Assembly: GCA_903632075.3 (NCBI GenBank)
Contig: CAHIKZ030005404.1
Coordinates: 820,001 to 884,000, forward strand
Origin: Acanthosepion pharaonis
Lineage: Eukaryota > Mollusca > Cephalopoda > Sepiida > Sepiidae
Length of the DNA: 64,000 nucleotides
Direction: 5' to 3'
Shown here: piece after piece, positions 20,866 to 31,257 of the stretch
How the letters are laid out: each line of letters opens with the position of its first letter
Position numbering within the stretch: the first letter of the stretch is position 1
The notes under the pieces: generated by a model
Databases searched by the model: none
What the model saw: the letters and a program-made list of their open reading frames with translations, nothing else
Told to the model about the DNA's origin: nothing
Translations under genes and position numbers: made by a program

Positions 20866-21121
20866 TAGAGCAACTGATGTATACTTACCGGAACTACATA
20901 GATTAACTAGGGATCCTCCTATTATTTTCGTGTCTTTGAAGTAACACAAAACGGATAATTCTTCCTCCAATTTCCTAGATTCACCCCTCTTAAATTTTGC
21001 TTAATGTCGAAGGCAATCAACTACCTTTTCTTAACACTAATTGGTTGATTTTGTTTAGCAGCACATCAACCTCCATGTGCTATCCAAGCATTTTGAACAC
21101 AATTTTATGGCTTCAACTGCA

Positions 21122-21185
21122 CATAAAATATATTGTTGGTCATTTTTCTATAAAATGTATTGTTGGTAATTTGAAATATAGTCCT
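21122..21185. repeat. Outlying copies of the TAAAATGTATTGTTGGT minisatellite
   Basis: ATAAAATATATTGTTGGTCA and CTATAAAATGTATTGTTGG, the same unit as the larger cluster at 22190-22420. Confidence 0.75.
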
Positions 21186-21229
21186 ATCTTTGTTTTCTTT
21201 TTTATATACTAATGTACACCTAATACAAA

Positions 21230-22090
21230 TCCCATGAGCCACTCAAAGTAGAAAGTTAATGTGGTGTTGTATGAGAGTAAGAATGGACAAGAAGTGAAGT
21301 TGAATCCAGGAAAGATAATAATATTTAACCCTAGACTTAAAAAGGTCAAGATCGTAGTGGTTGGGAAAACATCCTACGAAGAGTCCGTTCAAAAAAGCAA
21401 CAGTTTTGGAGAAGAAGCTGTTCGAGTGGAACTTCTTACAAATATATACAAATTGGATGGGGATCGATTCACTCTTGTGCACGTAGTATGGCGTATCCCA
21501 GTTGTAAATGTTAGGGGTTTTTAGATTAAATAATGTAGCTCGTCAGAACACAAGACCTGGAAGTTGTGATAGAACTCACAACTTTTCGTCTGTAGGAAAG
21601 AGGTTATAGAGTGGAAAATAATTCATCACCCACAACGCCGCGTAGCTTTTTAACTCCATCAATACAGTCAAGTGTTGGCAGGACAGCTCCAGTTCAGATA
21701 TGGCAGCAATACTTCATTTTTGGTTTGATCTGGCTCTTGTAAGTATAAAGTATAGCGGGAGGAGTCAGATACTTATTGGAGCGGTACAAAGAACCGACCA
21801 TTATTCCAGCAATACATTGAATATATGTTCACTTGAGGTCTAGGGAGAGTTTGAGTCCTAAAAGATGCTCGAACCAAGGAGCTTCCCTGAGAGAACACCC
21901 ATCCATTCGGGGTTTGCTAGATAGTGATGGAACGTTACTAATTTGGTTTTAGCCGTATTGAATTTTACAAGTCAGTCTTTTCTACATTGAGCCACATGGT
22001 CTGGATCAGCGGAGAGATGAGCTGCTGGGTTCTGGTCTTCCAAATATTTGGAGGTGCACCTGTAAACTATTGTATCAGCCACACTAATGA
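21230..22090 (-). mobile_element. Jockey-like LINE relic, minus strand, RT palm to 3' end
   Basis: The minus strand from about 22090 downward reads SVADTIVYRCTSKY (relic of YADDt), DPDHVAQCRKDWLVKFNTAK TKLVTF, NPEWMGVLS, SLDLKWTYI, LYLYKSQIKPKMKYCCHIW, then FHSNSFFSKTVAFLNGLFVG CFPNHYDLDLFKSRVKYYYL near 21400. That is an ordered RT-thumb-to-C-terminus series, with frameshifts. Its 5' side stops at the TTTGG repeat at 22094. Confidence 0.8.
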
Positions 22091-22093
22091 TCG

Positions 22094-22141
22094 GAGTTTG
22101 GTTTGGTTTGGTTTGGTTTGGTTTGGTTTGGTTTGGTTTGT
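22094..22141. repeat. (GGTTT)n pentanucleotide repeat
   Basis: About nine copies of GGTTT/TTTGG in a row, abutting the 5' side of the minus-strand LINE. Confidence 0.95.
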
Positions 22142-22189
22142 TTAACGCCACACCAATATCATTTAATGCCGAAATTTTATTTTCATGTA

Positions 22190-22425
22190 AGCTTTGGTAA
22201 TTTTTTATTTTTTTCCATAATGTATTGTTGGAATTTTTTTTTTTTACTATAAAAATGTAATGCTTGTATTTTTTTTTACTATGAAAATGTATTGCCATAA
22301 TTTTTTTTGCTATAAAAATGTATTGCTGTTTTTTTTTTTTTTTTACTATTAAAATATATTGCTGGTAATTTTTTTACTATGAAAATATACTGCTTGTGAT
22401 TTTTTTCTGATATATTTTTATATTT
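22190..22425. repeat. Minisatellite, ~35-bp unit TTTTACTATAAAAATGTATTGCTGGTAA
   Basis: About six imperfect copies of (T)n ACTATGAAAATGTATTGCTGG TAA, differing mostly in poly-T length. Two more copies lie 1 kb upstream (21122-21185), and one follows the recombined segment at 23615-23650. Confidence 0.85.
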
Positions 22426-22427
22426 TC

Positions 22428-22496
22428 ATGTTTTGACCCCATTTTGGGGGTTAACTGTTTGCCCAAAGCTGGGACCCTAACAAGTGCTACCACCCC
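22428..22496. repeat. Interspersed repeat (TTTTGACCCC...GCCCAAAGCTGG)
   Basis: Closely related to 23658-23708 and, more distantly, to 1030-1098. It is probably the right end of the same repeat as the minisatellite before it. Confidence 0.75.
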
Positions 22497-22818
22497 GAAA
22501 TAATAAGATCATTAATATACAGTAGAAAAAGGTTAAAGACATACTATTTCCAGTTTCGTACAGGATGACTGGGACATCCACAGTAGGGATTCTGTCATTG
22601 TCCCCAACGGACAACCCACTGAACGATAAGAATGTAATTCATATTAGACGTGTACCAAAGATTTCTCTTTATTTTAAAAACAAATCTATTTCTACTGTGT
22701 ATTCAATCTGTAGTTTTCAAGAAAACGAAGACTGAGTGTTTTGCGTAATAGACGTGGAGTTGAAATATGATCATTGTACTTTTTGTAAACCTTCTCTTTC
22801 TACGACTTTTCCCCACAG

Positions 22819-22883
22819 ATGTATCCCAGACAACCAAAGAACTTTTGGTCTTGGCATGAACCATTTCATCAGAAGACTACTAG
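22819..22883 (+). CDS. SLCO: OATP/SLCO short exon (65 nt) before TM11
   Basis: The acceptor CCCCACAG ends at 22818 and the donor G|GTAAGT starts at 22884. With the AG from the previous exon the peptide reads RCIPDNQRTFGLGMNHFIRRLLG. This matches the conserved OATP stretch 'v....kSfALG.q....R.lg.iPgP' that leads into TM11. The reading frame runs straight on into the next exon. The exon is short, and it is supported by phase agreement on both sides and by family position rather than by length. Confidence 0.9.
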
Positions 22884-23590
22884 GTAAGTAACCATGGTAA
22901 ATTTCAATGATATCAAACAAGGTGTGTGAACATCTAACTAAATCAATCATGCATAATATTATTGTTTATTCAACTCCGGCTTCATCAATTATTACGGCTT
23001 TGGGAATTTCTTCTGAGCGTGGATTCTTCTCTCACGATAGATTGTATAAGACTGTTCCCTTTTTCTCTCTCAATGCATATATATCTACTTGGCATCTGGT
23101 TTGACCCATGTGTGAATAGCCTAAGCACAGCTGGGTACATCAACTGTTAATACGTTTGAAGCAGCCATTAACAAACTGTGAGGTGCAAATATGGTACTAG
23201 TGGCAAGGAGGTCATCGTTCAGGTTAACCCACTGATGCATCTGATTTCTCTGAAACTGATGTAACACTGTGTGCAAAGTCTATTTTGGTAACATCTGGAA
23301 TGAGTCATGTATTACACATGAAAAGTGAGTTAATGGATGGTCAAGAGAAAAAATACGTAATGCGTAAACTAAAGAATTAATCCTAAGCCTGTAGGCGTAG
23401 CGTCTTTTTTTTTTTACAATCTAGATCTGGCTTGTGGTTGGTAGAATCTTTGTTTCTTTATATTGTACAACGATTCTACAACCATAAAACATCAAAAGTA
23501 CGACACTTTCAAAATAACTGTGAGAGTTGAAAAGCAAGAGTATGAATACTCCAGAGGTGGAATGGAAAATATTAAAATATTAAGAAAAGA

Positions 23591-23710
23591 ATTTGCGTAA
23601 TAGACGTGGAGTTGAAATACATTGCTGGTGATTTTTTCTAATGTATTTTTATATTTTCATGTTTTGACCCCATTTTGTGGGTTAACTGTTTGCCCAAAGC
23701 TGGGCTACAT
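23591..23710. repeat. Recombined duplicate of 22340-22480 and 22740-22767
   Basis: TGCGTAATAGACGTGGAGTT GAAATA (from the 22740 copy) is joined directly to ATTGCTGGTGATTTTTTCT... TTTTGACCCCATTTTGTGG (from the 22340-22480 copy). It flanks the short exon at 22819-22883 on the other side. Confidence 0.75.
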
Positions 23711-24108
23711 ACCTGACGAGCACATGTGAATGGATGATGGAACGGGACTGGAGGTTGGTAAAGGGGAGATTGGTTGAAAGCATCATCGACCACGCCCTGA
23801 AGGGACAAAACAGAAGAAATCATTCTAGTTCCCTTTTTCTTTTAGAACTTCACCGTTTCTCACATTTTCTGGCCATAATATTTTCAGTGTCCGTTTCTAA
23901 AAGTGCAGCTCTCTGACTTTGTTCAGCATTCACAGCACTTGCAAAATCTTTTCGTATCGCTCGCTGATTGGTTAAAGTCTTGCCACACCTGCGTTTGGTT
24001 TCTAATGTATTTTTTCTCGCCCTGGTCCTAGTTTTGAATCTGGGGTCGAAGGAATAGTAGATTTCAACGTTTTTTGTTTTTTTTTCTAATTTCTTTTTCT
24101 TTTTCTAG

Positions 24109-24383
24109 GTTCCCTACCTGGTCCTTTATTGTTTGGCAAAGCCCTTGATCGAGCCTGCAAAATTTGGAAACAAGATGAAGACGACGAATCCTCGTGTTGG
24201 CTTTACGATTCCTTTGAGTTATCTATGAACTTCTTTCTTCTCTTTGTAGTACTGCGTCTCTTCTCTATCCTCTTTCTCATTCTAGCTAATTATCTTTACA
24301 AGCCTCCTTCAAAACAGACGACAGTTGTTCACGTTTACGACAACATCGCTATGAGTCGAAATGACGAAATAACATCGATGTGA
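24109..24383 (+). CDS. SLCO: OATP/SLCO terminal exon: TM11-TM12, C-terminal tail and stop
   Basis: The acceptor is a long T-rich tract ending TTTCTAG at 24108. The first codon GGT is split with the previous exon. The peptide opens GSLPGPLLFGKALDRAC, the OATP 'iPgPi.fG..iD..C' motif. It continues to SSCWLYD (the conserved C..YD between TM11 and TM12), then NFFLLFVVLRLFSILFLILANYLY (TM12) and a cytoplasmic tail of about 25 residues ending NDEITSM before TGA at 24381-24383. The terminal residues TSM resemble a class I PDZ-binding motif (S/T-x-hydrophobic), which is known in several OATPs. That last point is inference. Confidence 0.95.
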
Positions 24384-24585
24384 CCAAAAATAAAAATATT
24401 GAGAACGAATTATGGGAAAAGAAAGAATAGGGTAATATACGGACAAAATTATGGGTTCTTTTTTTTATAGTTATGATTGTTGATTTGATTTTTTTTTTTT
24501 TTACATATTTTATTGCAGATCTTTCTTTTTAATATTTTATTGATCCGTTTTTATTTGCGCAGAACTTGAATGACGTTATTTAAAA

Positions 24586-24654
<69 letters not shown>

Positions 24655-24710
24655 AACTCAAAGCATAATCAAATATTTCACTATGTATCAAAAATAAAAT
24701 TATTAAAGTT
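24384..24710 (+). promoter_or_regulatory. Probable SLCO 3' UTR with candidate polyadenylation signal
   Basis: The sequence after the stop is AT-rich and has no ORF. It includes a 24593-24652 (AT)n tract. An AATAAA hexamer lies at about 24693-24698 in AAAATAAAATTATT, and further AATAAA-like strings occur just after the stop. The real transcript end cannot be decided from sequence alone. Confidence 0.35.
24593..24652. repeat. (AT)n microsatellite
   Basis: An AT run of about 58 bp in the probable 3' UTR or just beyond it. Confidence 0.95.
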
Positions 24711-25049
24711 TCGCCATTTTTATTTTACATTTTTTGATATTTTTTGTTTTGTTCTTTTGTTTTTTTTTTTTTTGCTGGTTTGCTGTACAGGGTGCGACAC
24801 AGAAATACGTACCATATAATGGTAAGATACTAGCTAGATGAAGACACCATTGGCATTATTGTCTTACCATTATGTTGAATGTATTTCTGGGAGGTACACG
24901 TAGGAAGTGTTTCTGACGCGCCTTATATTATGGGTTATAAAGCTTTTGCCTATTTTTTTTAATGTTTTGGCAAATGATAAAACTTTTCACAGTTTTACTA
25001 TAAAATGTTGCCATACTTTGTGTTTGTCAATGGTTGATTTTAAATGAAA

Positions 25050-25290
25050 TCTCCAACGGCTTCTTTTCTCGCACTTCCCCAAAGTGGGACTCTCTTTCGC
25101 TTACTTGCTTCCCTGATAACTATAATCTTCAAAAGCTGAAATGCAACGTTAACCCCGTTCATCTTTCATCCTTGCCTCAATTCCCCCCCCGTACTTAAAC
25201 TTTTCCTCTCATTTTCACTCTCTGTAACACTCAGCATACTAGTGGCACTCCCGCCTTGTTTAGTGTGAAATAATTAAAAGTTTTAAACTA
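25050..25290 (+). mobile_element. LINE 3' end fragment, plus strand
   Basis: TCTCCAACGGCTTCTTTTCT CGCACTTCCCC and following text correspond to '..SNGFFSRTSPKWDSLSLT', then DNYNLQKLKCNV, ending CCTTGTTTAGTGTGAAATAA TT. It is the same family as 4331-4625. Confidence 0.75.
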
Positions 25291-25398
25291 ATTATTTAAT
25301 GAAGATATAATAAAAAGTTATCACTTTTCAATGGCAATATAAGTTTCAGGTTAAACATACTACAAAACTATATAGAAACATATATAATACACACAAAA

Positions 25399-25429
<31 letters not shown>

Positions 25430-25449
25430 GGGTTGAGCACTATTTACAT

Positions 25450-27527
25450 TTATTTAATACTCTAACATGGAAAAGATCGATTTTGGAATTTCGTTAAAAT
25501 AAACATTCCCATCACAAAAAAACTGGAATATTTAAAAAAACTGGTTTTAAAAACTGAGGATCTTATTAGAACGATTAGATGGAAAGCTTGCGTCTTCCTT
25601 CTTGATCGAGATGTTTCGACTATATCAGATCTTAATGGGTTTAGGGGTTTAAAAACTGCACATCTCATTACACGGCTTTGAAACTGATCTTCTAAACATT
25701 ATAAATCACTTTTCATAAAAATAGGAATCAGTTTCAGAAGCATTTAGATTGTATAGTTAAGGATATTAATAAATCCAACCAAATATTTATTAAATCTGAT
25801 AACACTATTAATTTTTATAAATTTAATCCCAATGAATACTATGCATTAATCAAAAACAATTTGACTAAGAATTATAAGATAGATATTAACAATATTAATT
25901 GTTTTGGTAAAATTAACACTGCTTCTAGAAATATTACTGAAAAACTTAAAATCAGCAACAGAGTTAGTAAACTCTGTACTAAAGAATCATATGTCTTACT
26001 TAAAGCCAGACTTTCTGACCAAACTTCCTACGAGGATCATAAACCCTACCAGATCGGAAATTGGAAGGATTAGCAAAGTTATCCTAAATCAGGTCAACAA
26101 ACAGATCAAACGAGGCCTTGGCCATTGGATTGGTACCACAGAAGTCATTAATTGGTTTAGAGGTATTAGTAACAAAATAATCTGCTCTTTTATTCAGTTT
26201 GATATTGTAGATTTTTACCCTTCCATCTCCAAGAATCTCTTTACCCTGGCTTTGAAATTTGCCAAACAATATTCTAACATCTCCATCTTAATGAACTGTA
26301 GATCAGTTCTCATCCACAATACAAACAGTAGGTTAAGAAATTTGATGATTACTTTGATATTTCAATGGGATCATTAGATTCTGCAGAGTCTTCTGATTTG
26401 GTGGGTTTATTTATTTTATATAAACTTACTGCCTGTGAAGATGTCAATGTTGATAGTATAAGGTTATATAGAGATGATGGTCTTAGGGTAGTAAAAAATT
26501 CCACTAAAATTAAGATAGATAAATTAAGAAATGATTCATAGAGAACTAAAATGTTTAAATCCTAAGGTTAAGATAAGTACTAACGTTAAACAAGTAGATT
26601 TTCTTGATATTACGTTAGATCTCGTTAAGGATATATATGAAAAATAATACCAACCCAATTTATATTCACCCCAATTCTAACAACCATCCATCTGTAATCC
26701 AACATATACCTTCGTATGTAGAATGTATGATTATCAACCACCCATTGGAGAAAGATGTATTTCATAAATATAGCGGTGTGTATAATAAAGTTTTAACGAA
26801 TAATGGTTATAATTGCGCTGAAATCAAATTTAGAAAATATGATGAGAGTGGTCCAAAGAAATAGAAATAGGGAGATCATTTTGTACACACCACCATTTAA
26901 TTAATTAGTCAGTACTAATTTATGCCAATTGACTGATAAAAATTTTCCTAAAAGTAACCCTCTTAGTAAAATATTTAACAGAAACACATTTAAACTAAGT
27001 TATAGCTGCACCAATAATCTTGAGAAGATTATAAAGTTACACAATAATCAAATTTTAAACCAATTTAATAATCTGGATCTGGATAAGGTTCCAAGGTAAA
27101 TATTATTAATGATACTGGCCAATGCAATTTTAGAAATTCTAACCAATGTCCATTGCCAAACAAATGTTTAACTAAATCTCTTGTTTATCTTTGCACTATC
27201 TCTACAATAGAGAATCCGACAGTTGAAAAATTCTATATTGGTAGTACTAAGAAATCTTTGAAAACTAGGTGATACCAACATATCTTGTCCTTCACCAATA
27301 GTACTTACAAAAAATACGTTACTTTCTAAATAGTTTTGGGATTTTAAAAGATGATAATAAGACTCCAAAGGCGAAATGTAAAATTTTAAAAACGGCAATG
27401 ACATGAAGACCTTTATATGAAACCTGTTTTCTCTGTTTACATGATAAATTGGAAATTAACATATTTAACAAAAATTTATTATTAAGTCAAAGAAGTGATT
27501 TAAGTATTAACATAATTTTGACTAACC

Positions 27528-27535
<8 letters not shown>
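25450..27535 (+). mobile_element. Penelope-like element with RT and GIY-YIG endonuclease (defective)
   Basis: Broken plus-strand frames give, in order: SDNTINFYKFNPNEYYALI and NNLTKNYKIDINNINCFGKI; FLTKLPTRIINPTRSEIGRI, SKVILNQVNKQIKRG, GTTEVINWFRGISNK and CSFIQFDIVDFYPSISKNLF (RT motif with the catalytic Asp); a shifted section with LYRDDGLRVVKN (the second catalytic Asp pair, Y-D-D); NNTNPIYIHPNSNNHPSVIQ and YNKVLTNNGYN; FPKSNPLSKIFNRNTFKLSY SC; CPLPNKC; EKFYIGSTKKSLKTR.YQH (GIY-YIG) and KLEINIF. This is the domain order of an endonuclease-positive PLE. Stops and frameshifts are frequent, so it is inactive. It lies between TA-rich microsatellites, as PLE-type repeats elsewhere in the window do. 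Confidence 0.85.

Positions 27536-27565
<30 letters not shown>
27532..27565. repeat. (AT)n microsatellite at the PLE 3' end
   Basis: An AT run directly after the PLE coding relic. Confidence 0.95.
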
Positions 27566-27567
<2 letters not shown>

Positions 27568-27654
27568 CGTCATTTGTTTACTTTAATATACGCTTCGAGG
27601 TGAGGGAAAATTTGTAGTTTAAAAGCAGTAATTCTACCTTGCTAACTAGACGCT

Positions 27655-27745
27655 TCCTCTGTCGCTAAATGGTATAGCACGACAGGCTATATGGCGGTTC
27701 CGTGTATGATACAGCTTCGATTCCTGTCGGAGAACACATATTTTC
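27655..27745 (+). repeat. tRNA-derived SINE relic
   Basis: AAATGGTATAGCACGACAGG (A-box-like) and CAGCTTCGATTCCTGTCGG (B-box-like) are spaced as in a tRNA. Downstream text runs to an (AT)n at 27847. Confidence 0.6.
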
Positions 27746-27842
27746 CATAAAATTTCTCGGACACTAAGGCCGATAAATGTTGCTGATACAGTTTATTATA
27801 GTTAGAGCATTTACTTAAATATTTGTATCTATAAAAATAACG

Positions 27843-27846
<4 letters not shown>

Positions 27847-27879
<33 letters not shown>
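27847..27879. repeat. (AT)n microsatellite
   Basis: A short AT run. Confidence 0.95.
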
Positions 27880-27882
<3 letters not shown>

Positions 27883-27984
27883 CGATGGATAAATTGTCAT
27901 CTAAATTACGCAAAAATAAAACAATGTTGCCATCTCATTTTAACAGATATATTTACCAAAATTACGCAAAAATATTTTGAAATA

Positions 27985-28560
27985 CTAAAGAGTACATTTA
28001 TTCAATAAAATCGCTATTGGCTTCAACCACGACCTCCAGACAACTTCGGAATCCCCTGCAACTCTTCTGAAAAATCTCCTTATTTAAGTTGGTGAATGCT
28101 GCTATAATCCTTGTCTTCAGTTTATCATTGGTGCTACAAGGAGTTTTGTTGATCTTTCGCTCAATTGCGTCCACACATAATAATCAAGGTTTTGCTGTCT
28201 TAGGAGTTGGGTGGCCAGTTGTAAGGGGTGATATGGTTGCAGAAATTGTCTGACAGCCATAATTGGGTTCTCCTGCTTGTTTGGTATGGTATAGAGTCCT
28301 GTTGCCATACATAGGGTCTTCCAGCAGCCACGCATTTGACCCAGGACAGGACTACCTTCTCAAGGCACTAGATGTAGAGGCCCTCACCAACAAATATGAG
28401 AGTTCTTTTCTTATCAGGGTGAGTTTTCCGAGCTGCCGTACCTTCGTAATCACCATTTCACTCATCCAACTCTTTCCGAATCCTCTGCACTGTCCACAGA
28501 TTGACATTAAAACACTCTGAAATGTTTGTATTAGAACTTCCAGCGTGTATAAAAATAAAA
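27985..28560 (-). pseudogene. Mariner-type transposase relic, minus strand, internally deleted
   Basis: The minus strand from about 28555 reads GSSNTNISECFNVNLWTVQR IRKELDEWNGDYEGTAARKT (N-terminal helix-turn-helix region), then jumps to CLEKVVLSWVKCVAAGRPYV WQQDSIPYQTSRRTQLWLSD NFCNHITPYNWPPNS (catalytic DDE/D region with the QQDsaP.h and WPPNSPD motifs), DYYVW, and TEDKDYSSIHQLK near 28100. This is a transposase family that is very common in octopus genomes, there about 350-400 residues. Most of the middle is missing and frames are broken, so it is dead. The Asp in QQD and the WPPN motif are still readable. Confidence 0.88.
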
Positions 28561-28714
28561 AGATTAAACTTCCGCCAGTGTTTGTTTTTTTTTTTTTGTT
28601 TTTTGTTATTTGTTTTTGTTGTTGTTTTTATTTTATTTTTTATTTTTTTACTGTTTTGCAGTTTTTTTTTATTATAAACTATTTTGTAATTTTTTGCTAA
28701 CCCATAACAAAGGG

Positions 28715-28835
28715 TCGGAAAGTGGAGCACAAAAAAGGCGAATGACGAAAGTTGCTTTTCAGAAACTGACCAAAGATTTAAGGGATCGTAAAATATCCCT
28801 AGAAAAAGAATGCTGGATGTTAGGTAATCTCTACC
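28715..28835 (+). mobile_element. LINE fragment (same family as 2025-2720)
   Basis: The plus strand reads RRMTKVAFQKLTKDLRDRKI SLEKECWML, matching 'IAMAKdAFQKLsKvLRdRKISLEtKkrvL' of the LINE relic at 2025-2720. Confidence 0.7.
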
Positions 28836-29431
28836 CCCACAACCCAAACCCTATATGACAGTAAGTGATGGACACTCTCTTTACAGATAAAAGAAAACAT
28901 ACTTGAAGAGACATAAATGTTTGTTCTACTGAGGAATCTTGAAGACGCCATAGTCATATAGTGACACTACTGCTAACAGAGACAACTGAAATTTTTAAAT
29001 GAGGAAACAAGACATGGAGAATTTAACACCACGAGACATATCGATGACAAGAGAAACCAAAGGAACTGTAGGGGTGGTGCGTACCAAACCCCTCAACCAG
29101 GAGGGGGGTGCATGTCTGATTGGGAGCTCCGGGCAGTGCTTTGTGACGCTCGCTATATTATCTGCATTTGCCTTTTTTCCACCTACATTTATATACGTTA
29201 CAAATTAAAATAACACAAATATTAAATGATAAACAATTTTCGTATGTTTTGACATCATTATGGAGTCTTTTTTTCATCCAATTCGTCAATTTTTTTTTTT
29301 TTTTTTTTTATAACGGGTTAAACGTGATATTAGTCTTCTGTGCCCCGCCAGCCGTTTGCTCTAGGATCCCTCAGATAAGTTATTTATTTTCAAATTAGGA
29401 TAACTTAAGGAGCGTTTTGGGATCCTAAATA

Positions 29432-29615
29432 CAGTGTAACCCGGATATAAGAGACCCGGATATAAGAGAAACCCTGATATAAGAGAGATTTTCTCTGGAC
29501 CCAAATTAGAGCCTGTGTTAATGTATATAAAATAGACCAAACCCGGATATAAGAGAAACCCTGATATAAGAGACTTCTCCGGTCCCGACAACTCTCTTAT
29601 ATCCGGGTTACACTG
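29432..29615. mobile_element. TA-flanked inverted-repeat MITE, copy 1 (pogo/Tigger-like)
   Basis: A 184-bp element with termini CAGTGTAACCCGGATATAAG AG and its inverse CTCTTATATCCGGGTTACAC TG, flanked by TA on both sides (29430-29431 and 29616-29617). Internally the phrase CCGGATATAAGAG(A) / CCTGATATAAGAG is repeated five times. It has no ORF. Confidence 0.9.
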
Positions 29616-29639
29616 TACAATAAAAGTCCTTAATTTCGC

Positions 29640-30306
29640 GTATTTCGACGTCATTTTTCGGTCTTTTTTCTAATTAGTTTTGCTCCTAAGTCTCAAAAAA
29701 ACACTATGTAAAATTCACTATTTTTATCCTTAATTTTGAATGTGTTAAAATTATTCAACTTTTTAACAAGAAAAATTTCCAGTTGATGTTAAAAATTCCG
29801 TGACAGGAATAAATGATTGTGTCATTAACATAAATACCAATTTGAAAGCTGTGACCATCGGGAAAGACGCTAATGAAAATTAAATACAAAGGGCCTCTAA
29901 TTTGTATTTAGATAATTTGTATTTATCTTTAATTTTTCTAGTTGAAATAACCTATATTGCATATATATTGCACATAATTAGGTTATAAGTGAATTTGTAT
30001 TTTATATGAATACTACCTTATGAAAATTGAGATGTAGATTACTATGTTCGTAGAATATTTTTCTCATTTGCTGAATTTGTACTTATCCTCTTTTCGATAG
30101 ATAAAAGTATATGCTTAATTATTAAGATTGTCTGTGGTTATAAATTAAGTAAAATTCTCAATAGGTTATTCCAAAAATCGCTTGAGAATAGAACGGAGCT
30201 ATAGATTTTAAATTTAATTTTATAATTAAATTTAAAATTTTAGTTTCTGCTTTGAAACAAGGTAATTGATGTGTAGCGATGGACCATATTTTTAAAATAG
30301 AAAATA

Positions 30307-30358
<52 letters not shown>

Positions 30359-30935
30359 TTCAAGCTGTTTCTTTCCGTTCAGCCTCCCTTACTTCAATTT
30401 TTCAAACATCAGGCTGTCAATAAATCACTCAACACGTCAAAAAATGTATTTCTGCCATATTTAAAGTAAAAATAATAATATTTGTTTCAATTCAGATTAA
30501 TTAAAATTTAAATGAGTTAATGTTTCTCAAAAAACATTTTAAAAAAGTGTATTTTATATTGGATTTTTTTAATAAAGAAAATTATGTTGTGTTGATAGAT
30601 CTGTCAATATTGGCGAATTTATAGATTTTCCTGATAAGTCAAAAAAAAATTCCAATCAATTTAAATTCAGTTCGAAAAAGCCCAATTATTGGGAATATTA
30701 AATTTGACGTATTAGCTTGAAATTAAAACTAAAGTTTAAGCTTTAAGAAAGATTTTTAATTTTTTTAAACTTATGTACCGCTTTTTTTTTTCAACTACAT
30801 ATCCGAAAAGTGGAAGAATGCATCAGCCGAAGCGTCATGTTAAACACTAAACTATTTTTTAAGTTAATCAAATGCATAACAAATCTACATAAACTTTGGT
30901 GACATTCATTATTTTATTATACGCGAATCAAGAAT
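29640..30935. other. AT-rich intergenic sequence, no gene seen
   Basis: It contains an (AT)n tract at 30312-30356 and little else. A TTTAAATTTAATTTTATAAT / ATTATAAAATTAAATTTAAA palindrome lies near 30206-30238. No gene or transposon ORF was found. Confidence 0.5.
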
Positions 30936-31090
30936 GCGCAAGCGGTCTATTCACATGTAGCGATTTTCCAAGCGTAACTTGGACGTGGCACAAGGCCGAA
31001 AGTAAGGGGCAGCCAGTGAGGATTGAACTCACTTCTCAGCCGTAATAGTTTTAGCGAGACAAGCTTGCTAACCATTACACCACCGCGAGG
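30935..31090 (-). repeat. tRNA-derived SINE, minus strand
   Basis: On the minus strand: GGTGGTGTAATGGTTAGCAA GC (A box), TAAAACTATTACGGCTGAGA, then GTGAGTTCAATCCTCACTGG C (B box with a pairing TSL arm). The TSL arm (GTGAG/CTCAC) and the A box are well preserved. The remaining body (GTGCCACGTCCAAGTTACGC) follows to about 30935. Confidence 0.75.
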
Positions 31091-31257
31091 TGTCCTCGGC
31101 CTATTCGCATATAAAGTAGCAACTCACTATCCGCAGAATTGCCAACCGCGGTTAAATGAAAACGCAATCAATAAAACTTTGGTATCCAAACCGTTTATTA
31201 AACTAATAATTCTCTTCAAATTATTAAAAACGACACAGGCATAAGCCTTTTATAATA

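Larger units (their letters stand above)
1607..24383 (+). other. SLCO: 3' half of an OATP/SLCO organic anion transporter gene (six exons)
   Basis: Six exons join in frame: 1607-1867, 7091-7289, 14984-15140, 17885-18054, 22819-22883 and 24109-24383. Each intron begins GT and ends AG, and exon phases match at every junction. The joined product in the window is about 374 residues, against roughly 640-720 for a whole OATP, so the N-terminal half (TM1-6) is upstream of position 1. Family knowledge: OATPs are 12-TM plasma-membrane, sodium-independent carriers of amphipathic organic anions (steroid conjugates, thyroid hormones, eicosanoids, toxins), with a cysteine-rich Kazal-like domain in the large loop between TM9 and TM10. 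That order is what is seen here. The SLCO subfamily is not resolved. The five introns are about 2.7 to 7.7 kb and full of transposon relics. Confidence 0.93.

Noticed and set aside
21261..21524. 87-codon plus-strand frame (MVLYESKNGQEVKLNPGK...)
   Set aside because: It is the antisense of the minus-strand LINE 3' end, whose motifs (FHSNSFFS.TVAFLNGL) are clear.
24300..24383. Separate small gene at 24129-24383
   Set aside because: It is the last OATP exon; the acceptor and phase join it to 22819-22883.
31010..31090. Functional tRNA gene on the minus strand
   Set aside because: A and B boxes are present, but the anticodon and acceptor stems do not pair properly and it continues into a SINE-like body.
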